From Streptomyces sp. XM83C (lineage in GTDB: Bacteria; Actinomycetota; Actinomycetes; Streptomycetales; Streptomycetaceae), in NCBI RefSeq assembly GCF_023072675.1, contig NZ_JALLGL010000018.1, forward strand, positions 1-39,881: DNA of 39,881 nt, read 5' to 3'. Position numbers and translations under genes: made by a program. Position 1 is the first letter of the stretch, and each line of letters begins with the position of its first letter. This document shows positions 21,848 through 29,077 of the stretch, piece after piece. The notes beneath the pieces are model-generated. The model worked only from the letters and a program-made list of their open reading frames with translations, made no database searches and was not told the origin of the DNA.

Positions 21848-23217
21848 GCGCCCCCGTGCAGCTGGTGGCGCGCACCGGCGCCGACGTCGCCGAGCGCCTG
21901 GCGCGGTCGGCCGCGGTCGCCGAGGGCGCGCACACCGCGACGTCCGAGGTGCCGGGCTGGCTGGACCTGCACCGGCGCCTGAGCGGGACGGTCATCCGGC
22001 GGATACCGTTCTCCGGGCTCGACCACTGGTCGTTCGCCCCGGACACCGGGAACCTGCGGCACAGCAGCGGACGCTTCTTCACCGTCGAGGGACTGCACGT
22101 CAGCGGGCCGGGCACCGAGTGGGAGCAGCCGATCATCGTGCAGCCGGAGATCGGCATTCTCGGCATCCTCGCCAAGGAGTTCGACGGCGTCCTGCACTTC
22201 CTGATGCAGGCCAAGATGGAACCCGGCAACCCCAACCTGGTGCAGCTCTCCCCCACCGTGCAGGCCACCCGCAGCAACTACACCAAGGCCCACGGCGGGA
22301 CGGCGGTGAAGTACCTGGAGCACTTCCTCGCCCCGCGCAGGGAGCAGGTCCTCACGGACGTCCTGCAGTCCGAGCACGGCGCCTGGTTCTTCCGCAAGCG
22401 GAACCGCAACATGATCGTGGAGGCGGACGGCGACGTCCCCGTCCACGACGGCTTCTGCTGGCTCACCCTCGGGCAGATCCTGCGGCTGCTGCGCCTGGAC
22501 AACATCGTGAACATGGACGCGCGCACCGTCCTGGCGAGCGCGCCGGCCCGCCACGACGAGACGAGGGCGCTGTCGTCGGACGCCGGCCTGCTGGCCTGGT
22601 TCACCGGGGAACGCGCCCGGCACGACGTGCGCGCCCGCCGCGTGCCGCTGCGCGGCATCGCCGGCTGGCGGACGGACGCGCACTCCGTCAGCCGTACCGA
22701 CGGCAGGTTCTTCCGGGTGGTGGCGGTCTCCGTCGAGGGGGCCGGCCGCGAGGTGGCCGGCTGGACCCAGCCGATCATCGAACCCGTCGAGCGCGGCGTG
22801 GCCGGCTTCGCCTGCCGGTTCTTCGACGGCGTCCCGCACCTCCTGGCGCACGCCCGCGTCGAGGGCGGCTTCCTCGACACCGTGGAGCTGGCGCCGACCG
22901 TGCAGTGCGTGCCGTCGAACTACGCGCCCGGGGACCGCCCGCCCTTCCTGGACGTCCTGCTGAACGCCTCGCCCGACCGCGTCCTCTACTCGGCCGTGCA
23001 CAGCGAGGAGGGCGGTCGCTTCCTCAACGCGGAGAGCCGCTATCTGATCGTCGAGACCGACGAGGCGACGACCCCCGCCCAGCCGCCCCCCGGCTACCAG
23101 TGGGTGACGCCGGGCCAGCTGAACTGGCTCGCCGGGCACAGCCGCTACGTCAACGTCCAGGCCAGGACCCTGCTCGCCGTCCTCGGCCCGGCGCTGCGGG
23201 GCGACGGCGCGCCCTGA
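21844..23217 (+). CDS. NDP-hexose 2,3-dehydratase
   Basis: A 457-residue protein made of two homologous halves, the hallmark of the TylX3/Gra-Orf27/EvaA 2,3-dehydratase family. Paired segments are QPIIVQPEIGILGILAKEFDG and QPIIEPVERGVAGFACRFFDG, SPTVQATRSNYT and APTVQCVPSNYA, and two ARTLLA-type ends. It removes the C2 hydroxyl of dTDP-4-keto-6-deoxyglucose to give a 3,4-diketo-2,6-dideoxy sugar, which then needs a 3-ketoreductase or 3-aminotransferase; none is in this window. GTG at 21844 overlaps the upstream stop by 4 bp, so it is co-translated with the 4,6-dehydratase. Together they indicate a 2,6-dideoxysugar. Confidence 0.93.
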   Translation: MSAPVQLVARTGADVAERLARSAAVAEGAHTATSEVPGWLDLHRRLSGTVIRRIPFSGLDHWSFAPDTGNLRHSSGRFFTVEGLHVSGPGTEWEQPIIVQPEIGILGILAKEFDGVLHFLMQAKMEPGNPNLVQLSPTVQATRSNYTKAHGGTAVKYLEHFLAPRREQVLTDVLQSEHGAWFFRKRNRNMIVEADGDVPVHDGFCWLTLGQILRLLRLDNIVNMDARTVLASAPARHDETRALSSDAGLLAWFTGERARHDVRARRVPLRGIAGWRTDAHSVSRTDGRFFRVVAVSVEGAGREVAGWTQPIIEPVERGVAGFACRFFDGVPHLLAHARVEGGFLDTVELAPTVQCVPSNYAPGDRPPFLDVLLNASPDRVLYSAVHSEEGGRFLNAESRYLIVETDEATTPAQPPPGYQWVTPGQLNWLAGHSRYVNVQARTLLAVLGPALRGDGAP

Positions 23218-23253
23218 CCCCGAGCGGGTGCACGCCCCGCGTCCGCCGACGGC

Positions 23254-23295
23254 ACGAGGCCCTGCCCGGGAGGTGATCCCCGGGCAGGGCCTCGT
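23254..23295. terminator. Bidirectional terminator, 17-bp stem
   Basis: ACGAGGCCCTGCCCGGG (23254-23270) pairs perfectly with CCCGGGCAGGGCCTCGT (23279-23295) around AGGTGATC. It lies between the convergent 2,3-dehydratase (ends 23217) and CMD-family gene (ends 23308). Confidence 0.92.
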
Positions 23296-23307
23296 TGCCG
23301 GAAAGGA

Positions 23308-23814
23308 CTACTGCGCCGCGCTGAGCCGGCTGGTCATCGGGGTCCACTTCTTGGGGTTGATACGCCAGTCCACCGCCTCCTGCCTGGTGGCGACGTTGAC
23401 CCGGTTCCACAGGTTGACCAGCCCGATGTGCAGGACGACGGCGGCCAGCTGCACCTGGGTCCAGTGTTTGGCGGCCTCCTCCCAGACCTCGTCCGACACC
23501 GGGTCCTCACGGCCGTCGATCCTCGTGGCGGCCTCCGCCAGCGCCAGCACCGAGCGCTCGGCGTCGGTGAAGCAGGTCTGCTCCCGCCAGGTCTCCACCA
23601 GCGGCAGACGGCGGTCCTCCTCCCCCGCCTCCTCGAACTCCTTCGGCTTCATGGGCAGGTGGACCGTCCGCCCGTTGATCTGGCTCACCCTGAGATGGAT
23701 GAGCACGAGCGTCTGCAGCGGCACGCCGACACTGTTGACGGCCTTGACCAGCGCGCGCATGGGCGGAAGAACATCGGGAACCACCAACGAGGGGTTGGGC
23801 ATCCGCGGCGACAT
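23308..23814 (-). CDS. Carboxymuconolactone decarboxylase/AhpD-fold protein lacking the Cys pair
   Basis: A 168-residue protein with the CMD family layout: PPMRALVKAVNSVGVPLQTLVLIHLRVSQING, then ERSVLALAEAATRI and VLHIGLVNLWNRVNVATR. In AhpD-like peroxidase relatives the segment after RVSQING carries a CxxC pair; here it reads GRTVHLPMK, so the redox cysteines are gone. It is therefore not an AhpD-type alkylhydroperoxidase and may be a decarboxylase-like or binding protein. The start is placed at the second of two adjacent ATGs (23814) because AAGGAG lies at a workable distance. It follows the gamma-glutamyl hydrolase-like gene by 55 bp in the same direction, probably in one transcript. Confidence 0.8.
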   Translation of the reverse strand: MSPRMPNPSLVVPDVLPPMRALVKAVNSVGVPLQTLVLIHLRVSQINGRTVHLPMKPKEFEEAGEEDRRLPLVETWREQTCFTDAERSVLALAEAATRIDGREDPVSDEVWEEAAKHWTQVQLAAVVLHIGLVNLWNRVNVATRQEAVDWRINPKKWTPMTSRLSAAQ

Positions 23815-23869
23815 CATTCTCCTTCGTAGGGGGATCGAAAATCGGTCTGCTCCCGGCAACGCCTGTTTC

Positions 23870-24640
23870 TCAGGGAATCGGAACTGCGTCGGCCTGCTCT
23901 ATGCGGAGGCGTTCGCGGGCGGCGTGCGCGAGTGCTCGGTGAAGTCGTCGGTCGGCCGTGTGCCCGGATTCCCATTGCACGCCGATCGCGAAGGGGTGGT
24001 CCGTGACTTCCACGGCCTCGACGGTTCCGTCGCCGGCCCGTCCGGTGACGGTGAGGCCGCTGCCGATGCGGTCCACCGCCTGGTGGTGGTGGCACGCCGT
24101 CTCCGGCTCGTCCTCGTCGAGGATGCCGGCGATCCGGCTGCCGGACAGCAGCTTCAGCGGCTGACGGCCCAGCGTGAAGTTCTGCGTCCGCGGACGGTGG
24201 CCGTCATGCCCCGCGACGTCCGCCAGGTGCTGGTGCAGGGTGCCCCCGTGCAGCACGTTGAGCAGCTGCAGGCCGCGGCAGATCGCCAGTACGGGCAGGC
24301 CGGCGTCCAACGCGCGGCGCAGCAGCGCCAGTTCGACGCGGTCCGCGTCCGGGGTCACCGCCCGGGTCGCCGGGTGGGCCTGCGCCCCGTACAGCGCGGG
24401 GTCCACGTCGGGTCCGCCCGGCACCAGCAGTCCGTCGAGCCGGTCGACCAGGTCCTCCGCGCCCGGCAGCAGCGGCAGCAGCAGGGGCGTGCAGCCCGCC
24501 TCGGCCAGGAAGTCCACGTGCGACTGGAGGGCCAGGGCGACGACCAGGTCGCTGCCCTGGAGGGTGACCGGCGCCGTCCGCGCGCAGATCCCGATGACCG
24601 GCCGCCGGGCAGGCTCCGGTCCGTTCGTGACTGAATTCAT
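23870..24640 (-). CDS. Class I glutamine-amidotransferase-like gamma-glutamyl hydrolase (PuuD family)
   Basis: A 256-residue peptidase C26 protein. GLLVPGGPDVDPALYG (residues about 89-104), LAICRGLQLLNVLHGGTLHQHL with the nucleophilic Cys (about 137) and GVQWESGHTADRRL near the end (the usual H-P-E triad segment reads W-E-S-G-H) match gamma-glutamyl-gamma-aminobutyrate hydrolases. These cleave gamma-glutamyl amides. The start ATG 24640 follows AAGGGTGG. A StrR-like operator sits 19 bp upstream, suggesting control by the StrR-type regulator. Because the hydrazine cassette at 31350-38359 should make gamma-glutamyl hydrazide, this enzyme could release or transfer the hydrazine unit (inference). 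Ordinary gamma-Glu amide catabolism is the plain alternative. Confidence 0.85.
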   Translation of the reverse strand: MNSVTNGPEPARRPVIGICARTAPVTLQGSDLVVALALQSHVDFLAEAGCTPLLLPLLPGAEDLVDRLDGLLVPGGPDVDPALYGAQAHPATRAVTPDADRVELALLRRALDAGLPVLAICRGLQLLNVLHGGTLHQHLADVAGHDGHRPRTQNFTLGRQPLKLLSGSRIAGILDEDEPETACHHHQAVDRIGSGLTVTGRAGDGTVEAVEVTDHPFAIGVQWESGHTADRRLHRALAHAARERLRIEQADAVPIP

Positions 24641-24658
24641 GACCACCCTTGATTCCGG

Positions 24659-24687
24659 GTTCAACTGGGGAAAGTAAGCAGATGAAA
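24659..24687. promoter_or_regulatory. StrR-type binding site upstream of the gamma-glutamyl hydrolase gene
   Basis: GTTCAACTG (24659-24667), exactly 11 bases, CAGATGAAA (24679-24687). The left half matches the StrR half-site at 8 of 9 bases and the right half at 6 of 9, with the correct spacing. It lies in the divergent region between the hydrolase (minus) and ABC exporter (plus) genes. Confidence 0.5.
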
Positions 24688-24739
24688 CACGTGCTTCCCC
24701 GGACAGACGGAGCTGCCAAAATATCCGCGCCGTGATGCC

Positions 24740-24803
24740 GCGGACCATCGTTCACGGTCCGCTCCAGGCTGCGACTACTGAACAGATAGCGCTCCTGCTA
24801 TCA
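24740..24803. promoter_or_regulatory. Two palindromes in the divergent region before the ABC exporter
   Basis: GCGGACC (24740-24746) and GGTCCGC (24756-24762) are separated by 9 bases. GATAGC (24786-24791) and GCTATC (24798-24803) are separated by 6 bases. Both are perfect and lie 60-125 bp upstream of the ABC ATPase start, as expected for operators of a repressor or activator. No binding protein can be assigned. Confidence 0.4.
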
Positions 24804-24864
24804 CAAGTGGCCGGGGAATTTTGCCCCCAGCGGAACTCTCGCAGGCCATTCAACCGAGGTGACC

Positions 24865-25791
24865 ATGATCGAGGCCAAGAACCTCACCAAACGCTACGGC
24901 GACAAGACCGTCGTGGACGACCTGTCGTTCACGGTCGAGCCCGGCCGGGTCACCGGCTTCCTGGGTCCCAACGGCGCAGGCAAGTCCACCACCATGCGCC
25001 TGCTGCTGGGACTCGACAGGCCCGACGCCGGCGAGGCCACCGTCAACGGCGTTCCCTACCGCGAGCTGGACCGGCCGCTGAGCGTCGTCGGCGCCCTGCT
25101 GGAGGCCCGCGCCGTCCACACCGGCCGCAGCGCCTTCAACCATCTGCTCTGCCTGGCGCAGACCCAGGGCATCGGCCGGCGCCGGGTCGAGGAGGTCATC
25201 GAGCAGGTCGGGCTGGCCTCCGTGGCCCACAAGCGAGCGGGCGGCTTCTCCCTCGGCATGGGACAGCGGCTCGGCATCGCCGCCGCACTGCTCGGCGACC
25301 CCGCCGCGCTGGTCCTGGACGAGCCCGTCAACGGCCTCGACCCCGAGGGCATCCTGTGGATCCGGAACCTGATGAAGTCGCTCGCGGCCGAGGGCCGCGC
25401 CGTCTTCGTCTCCAGCCACCTGATGAACGAGATGGCCGTCACCGCCGACCACCTCGTCGTCATCGGCCGCGGCCGACTGGTCGCCGACTGCTCCACCGAG
25501 GAGTTCATCGAGCGCAGCACGGAGCGCTCCGTCCTCGTCCGCACGCCCGACGGGACGCAGCTCGCCGGGCTGCTGCAGCGCGAGGGCGCCACCGTCACCC
25601 GCACCGCCGAGGGCGACCTCGACGTCACCGGGATCGAGGCCCCGCGGATCGCCGAACTCGCCGCCGCCGACGGCCTGGTGCTGCACGAGCTGACCACGCG
25701 GCGCGGCTCCCTCGAGGAAGCTTTCATGGAACTGACCAGGGACGCCGTCGAGTACGACGCCGACGTGCCCGCCGCCGGAGGTGTGAAGTGA
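24865..25791 (+). CDS. ABC transporter ATP-binding protein (DrrA/BcrA type)
   Basis: A 308-residue ATPase with Walker A GPNGAGKST (about 36-44), the signature region FSLGMGQRLGIAAALLGDP in place of a canonical LSGGQ, Walker B LVLDEPVNGLDP and the switch SSHLM. The C-terminal extension (SLEEAFMELT) is typical of daunorubicin-resistance/bacitracin-type exporters. ATG at 24865 is preferred over an in-frame GTG six bases earlier because GAGG is then correctly spaced. Its stop overlaps the permease start (GTGA). It powers efflux of a drug or product, contributing to self-resistance. Confidence 0.93.
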   Translation: MIEAKNLTKRYGDKTVVDDLSFTVEPGRVTGFLGPNGAGKSTTMRLLLGLDRPDAGEATVNGVPYRELDRPLSVVGALLEARAVHTGRSAFNHLLCLAQTQGIGRRRVEEVIEQVGLASVAHKRAGGFSLGMGQRLGIAAALLGDPAALVLDEPVNGLDPEGILWIRNLMKSLAAEGRAVFVSSHLMNEMAVTADHLVVIGRGRLVADCSTEEFIERSTERSVLVRTPDGTQLAGLLQREGATVTRTAEGDLDVTGIEAPRIAELAAADGLVLHELTTRRGSLEEAFMELTRDAVEYDADVPAAGGVK

Positions 25792-26627
25792 CCGCCACGA
25801 CCGCGTTCGCCACCGGGTCCCGCCCGGTCTCCGGGGGCCGGGGTCCTCGCTTCGGGAACCTGATGCTCTCGGAGTGGACGAAGATCCGCTCCGTCCGCTC
25901 CACCGTCTGGTCCCTCGCCATCCTGGTCGTGCTCACCCTGGTGTTCACCGCGCTGTTCATGCAGATGGGCGTCTCGAACTGGGACAAGGCCGATGCCGCC
26001 CAGCAGGCGGAGATGCGCCTGGACCCGACCGGCACCATCCTGGGCAGCGGCATTCTGCTCAGCCAGCTCGCGGTGTGCGTGCTGGGCGTGATGGCGATCG
26101 CGTCCGAGTACTCCACCGGCATGATCCGCGCCAGCCTGCTCGCCGTGCCGCGGCGGGTGCCCGTCCTGGCGGCCAAGGGCGCGGTGTTCGCCCTGCTGGT
26201 CCTGGCGGTGGGCGAAGTGACCGCGTTCGGCTCCTTCTTCCTGGGCGCGCCGATCCTCGACAGCAAGGCGCCCGTCTCCCTCGGCGACCCCGGCGTCCTG
26301 CGGGCCGTCGTCGGCTGCGGCCTCTACCTGGCCCTGCTCGGACTGTTCGCCCTCGCCGTCGGCGCGATCATCCGGCACACCGCGGCCGGCATCACCGTCG
26401 TCGTCGGGTTCGTCCTGGTGATCACCCCGATGGCGGGCCTGCTGCCCGGCAGTGTGGGCGAGCACATCCACGCCTGGCTGCCCACCCAGGCCGGCTTCAT
26501 GATCACCCAGCAGCACTCCCGCGCCGGCGATCTGCTGGGGCCGTGGGAGGGGCTCGGGGTGCTCGCGCTCTGGACGGGCGTCCTGCTGGCCGTCGCGGCG
26601 GTGCAGATGCGGCGCCGGGACGCCTGA
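25788..26627 (+). CDS. ABC-2 type transporter permease
   Basis: A 279-residue membrane protein starting at GTG 25788 after GGAGG. It has about six hydrophobic segments: VWSLAILVVLTLVFTALFM, ILLSQLAVCVLGVMAIA, VFALLVLAVGEVTAFGSFF, VVGCGLYLALLGLFALAVG, TVVVGFVLVITPMAGLL and LALWTGVLLAVAAVQM. An EWTKIRSVRSTVW motif precedes the first, typical of ABC-2 permeases in streptomycetes. It forms the membrane half of the exporter with the coupled ATPase. A hairpin follows at 26634-26662. Confidence 0.92.
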   Translation: MTATTAFATGSRPVSGGRGPRFGNLMLSEWTKIRSVRSTVWSLAILVVLTLVFTALFMQMGVSNWDKADAAQQAEMRLDPTGTILGSGILLSQLAVCVLGVMAIASEYSTGMIRASLLAVPRRVPVLAAKGAVFALLVLAVGEVTAFGSFFLGAPILDSKAPVSLGDPGVLRAVVGCGLYLALLGLFALAVGAIIRHTAAGITVVVGFVLVITPMAGLLPGSVGEHIHAWLPTQAGFMITQQHSRAGDLLGPWEGLGVLALWTGVLLAVAAVQMRRRDA

Positions 26628-26633
26628 TCCCCT

Positions 26634-26662
26634 CGCGGGTGTCCGCCCGGCGGGCACCCGCG
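26634..26662 (+). terminator. Terminator after the ABC exporter
   Basis: CGCGGGTG (26634-26641) pairs with CACCCGCG (26655-26662). The stem continues inward with a G-T wobble and three GC pairs, and a TTTT run follows nine bases later (26671-26674). Confidence 0.75.
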
Positions 26663-26760
26663 GAGCCGTGTTTTGAGAGAACGTCGACCTGCTCTCCACT
26701 GCGGCTGGAGACCCTCCTGCGACCCTCGTCGGCAGCGGCAGCAGAGAGGGAGTCACAGGG

Positions 26761-27948
26761 ATGTCTCAGAGCAACGCGCAAGCCGTCTCGATAACGAGTG
26801 CGTTCAGTGCCGTCCGCAGGGAGAGCGTCGGAGCGTCGGCGCACAGCGAGTTCGACCTGAGGAATTTCGAGGAAATCCCGGCCCGTGAAGTCCCCCTTTC
26901 CGCTCTCTCCCCCGGAGTTTCCCTGCGCCAGGGCGGAACGGACCCCGCTCATGTCCGGCTTCTCGTCGACGCCGCGGATTCGGCGGAACTCCCTCCCATT
27001 CTCGTCCAGGTGGACGGCTGCCGTGTCATCGACGGGCTGCACCGCCTGGAGGCCGCCCGGCTCATGGGCGCCGAGAGCATCCGGGCCCGTTTCCTCGACT
27101 GCTCCAACTCCGAGGCCCTCGTCATCGCCATGAAGGCGAACGGCACGCACGGCCTGCCGCTGTCGCGGGCCGACCGCGTCGCCGGCGCCCAGCGGGTCCT
27201 CAACTCCCACCCCGACTGGTCCGACCGTGCCATCGCGGGCATCACCGGGCTGAGCGCCAAGACCATCGCGTCCCTGCGCGCGCGGTCGGCGATCGCAACG
27301 CCCCTGGGCGGCAAGCGCATCGGCCAGGACGGCAGGCGGCGTCCGGTGGACGCCGGCGAGGGCAGGCGGCGCGCCGCCGAGTACATCGCCGCCCACCCGG
27401 ACGCGCCGCTGCGCCAGGTCGCCAAGGCCACCGACGTGTCGCTGGGCACGGTGCACGACGTCAGCGCCCGGCTGCGGCGCGGTGAGGGGCCCGAACGCAA
27501 CGGGCGCCGCACGCACGCCGCGCGACCGCAGCACGTGCGGCCCGTCCAGTCCGTGCCGGCCGCCGACGAGGTGACGGCCCCGGCCGGGCCGGACACCGAC
27601 GGGCTGCGCCGGGTGCCGCTGCGGGTGGCCGGGGGCGCCGAGGCCGCGCCGCCGCAGCGCAGGAACCACTCCGAGCCGGCGCCCACCTGGGCGGCGGTGG
27701 CGGCCAAGATGGCCACCGACCCTGCGGTCCGCTACACCGCGGACGGCAGGGAGTTGCTGCGCTGGATGCAGTCGCAGGCCACCGAGCCCGGTGAGGACTG
27801 GCGGCGGCTCATCGACGCCGTGCCGCCCCACTGGCTCGGTGTGGTCGCCCCGATCGCCGAGCACATCGGCAAGGAGTGGTGTCTGCTCGCCGAACGGCTG
27901 AAGGCCCGTCAGGAGCTGTGCCGCAGACTGTCGCCCTCGGGTCCCTGA
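26761..27948 (+). CDS. StrR/NovG-type pathway-specific activator (ParB-like N-domain)
   Basis: A 395-residue regulator. The N-terminal ParB/sulfiredoxin-like domain (EIPAREVPLSALSPGVSLRQGG, then LPPILVQVDGCRVIDGLHRLEAARLMG at about 76-102) and the helix-turn-helix region (ADRVAGAQRVLNSHPDWSDRAIAGITGLSAKTIASLRAR, about 140-180) are those of StrR, NovG and Bbr. These proteins activate antibiotic clusters by binding GTTCGActG-N11-CagTcGAAC sites. Such sites are present in this window at 14445 and 24659. A second conserved stretch, YIAAHPDAPLRQVAKATDVSLGTVHDVSARLRRG, is also family-typical. ATG at 26761 has GGGAG upstream. The last codons lie in a 40-bp tandem repeat. Confidence 0.92.
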   Translation: MSQSNAQAVSITSAFSAVRRESVGASAHSEFDLRNFEEIPAREVPLSALSPGVSLRQGGTDPAHVRLLVDAADSAELPPILVQVDGCRVIDGLHRLEAARLMGAESIRARFLDCSNSEALVIAMKANGTHGLPLSRADRVAGAQRVLNSHPDWSDRAIAGITGLSAKTIASLRARSAIATPLGGKRIGQDGRRRPVDAGEGRRRAAEYIAAHPDAPLRQVAKATDVSLGTVHDVSARLRRGEGPERNGRRTHAARPQHVRPVQSVPAADEVTAPAGPDTDGLRRVPLRVAGGAEAAPPQRRNHSEPAPTWAAVAAKMATDPAVRYTADGRELLRWMQSQATEPGEDWRRLIDAVPPHWLGVVAPIAEHIGKEWCLLAERLKARQELCRRLSPSGP

Positions 27949-28060
27949 CCACCGCTCGCACGCTCCTGACGCCACCTCGGATCCGCGACCACCGCTCCTG
28001 CGCTGCCGGCGGCATCTCGGGCCCCTGACCACCGCGTCTACGCCCCTGGCGGCACCGGTG
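27941..28060. repeat. Three imperfect 40-bp tandem repeats at a convergent gene junction
   Basis: Units 27941-27980, 27981-28020 and 28021-28060 share a CCTGACCACCGCT-like start and a GGCGGCA..TCGG-like end, each exactly 40 bp. They cover the stop codon of the StrR-type gene and the last eight codons of the AraC-type gene on the opposite strand, so the repeat has shaped both C-termini. Confidence 0.7.
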
Positions 28061-28907
28061 CGGCGGGCACCAGCCGTAGCCGGCCCGCCCCGGCCCGCTC
28101 CCGCTCGAGTGCGGCGGCTGCCGGGGTGGTGGCGGCGCACCCGGGGTGCGGCACGACCGTCACGGGCGGTTCGAGTTCCGGCAGGGCGAGCAGCACCGGC
28201 GGATCGACCGGGCCAGGACGCCGCAGCCGTACCGCCGCGCTGGTGACGGCGTCGGCGGTGACGGTCACCGTGGTGGTCGCTGTGCCGTGGCCCCCGACGA
28301 GTCCGGTCCGCACGGCGTGCGGGTCGTGACCGGTACCGGCCGCCACCGCCACCGCGAGCAGGTGCCAGCGCCCCTCGGGCACGTCCCGCAGCAAGTAGCA
28401 GGACGGCCGGTCGCTCGGCACGTCGACGACCGCCTGGGCGACGGCCGGGTACTGGACGACGGCCGTGGCGAAGGCCCCCAGGAACACCCGCGCGTTGCCG
28501 TGGCCCGGTGGCAGCCTGACCGTGCCGGCGACCGATCCGGACCGCGGCGACGGTCCCGGGTCCGGCGCCGGCAGCCCGCCCCCCTGCGCGCGGCACAGCC
28601 GGCGGAACCGGCCGGGCGAGAGACCGACAGCGGCCGTGAAGGAATGCGTGAACGCATTCAGGCTGTCGTAGCCGACCTCGCCGGAGATCTCCGCGAAACT
28701 CATCGAGGTGTTCTCGATGAGTTTCTTCGCTTCGTGAATGCGGACCGCGGCCAGGAATCTCCCGGGGCTCACCCCGGTCTCCTCCCGGAACAGGCGCGAG
28801 AAAGGGAAATGGCCGAGCGAGGCGCTGTGCGCGATGTCCGTGACGGTCAGCGGATCCCTGAACCGCTCGCGCATACAGGCGACCGCCCGCTCCACTGCTG
28901 CATCCAT
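28038..28907 (-). CDS. AraC-family transcriptional regulator
   Basis: A 289-residue protein with the AraC/XylS double helix-turn-helix at its N-terminus (residues about 5-105): VERAVACMRERFRDPLTVTDIAHSASLGHFPFSRLFREETGVSPGRFL, then AKKLIENTSMSFAEISGEVGYDSLNAFTHSFTAAVGLSPGRFR. The C-terminal 180 residues are an unrecognised beta-rich sensor-like domain. ATG 28907 is chosen because GGGGTGG precedes it and the HTH begins just after; the frame is open further upstream but looks non-coding. It is divergent to a VOC gene, a common layout in which an AraC regulator controls its neighbour in response to a small molecule. Confidence 0.88.
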   Translation of the reverse strand: MDAAVERAVACMRERFRDPLTVTDIAHSASLGHFPFSRLFREETGVSPGRFLAAVRIHEAKKLIENTSMSFAEISGEVGYDSLNAFTHSFTAAVGLSPGRFRRLCRAQGGGLPAPDPGPSPRSGSVAGTVRLPPGHGNARVFLGAFATAVVQYPAVAQAVVDVPSDRPSCYLLRDVPEGRWHLLAVAVAAGTGHDPHAVRTGLVGGHGTATTTVTVTADAVTSAAVRLRRPGPVDPPVLLALPELEPPVTVVPHPGCAATTPAAAALERERAGAGRLRLVPAAPVPPGA

Positions 28908-29065
28908 GGCCCACCCCAGGTGTGTCGTCCCACTCGACAGGGTGGCTCGTGCGCGCGGGGCCCCGCTCGAGTCCCGCTCGGGGTCCGCTACAGGATCGGT
29001 CCGGACGGGGACGAGGCGCCGGCGATCGAGCACGAATGGAGAAGCCTTCGGCAAACGCCCGCGGC

Positions 29066-29071
29066 TAGCGT
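29066..29071 (+). promoter_or_regulatory. -10 element placing the next gene as leaderless
   Basis: TAGCGT ends 6 bases before the ATG at 29078, so transcription should start at or next to the A of the start codon. There is no Shine-Dalgarno sequence before this ATG. Leaderless transcripts are common in streptomycetes. No clear -35 box is seen, which fits activator-dependent expression, perhaps by the divergent AraC-type protein. Confidence 0.45.
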
Positions 29072-29077
29072 GAAGTC

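Noticed and set aside
21844..23217. The repeat inside the 2,3-dehydratase as a recent gene duplication or misassembly
   Set aside because: Two diverged halves are the normal architecture of this family.
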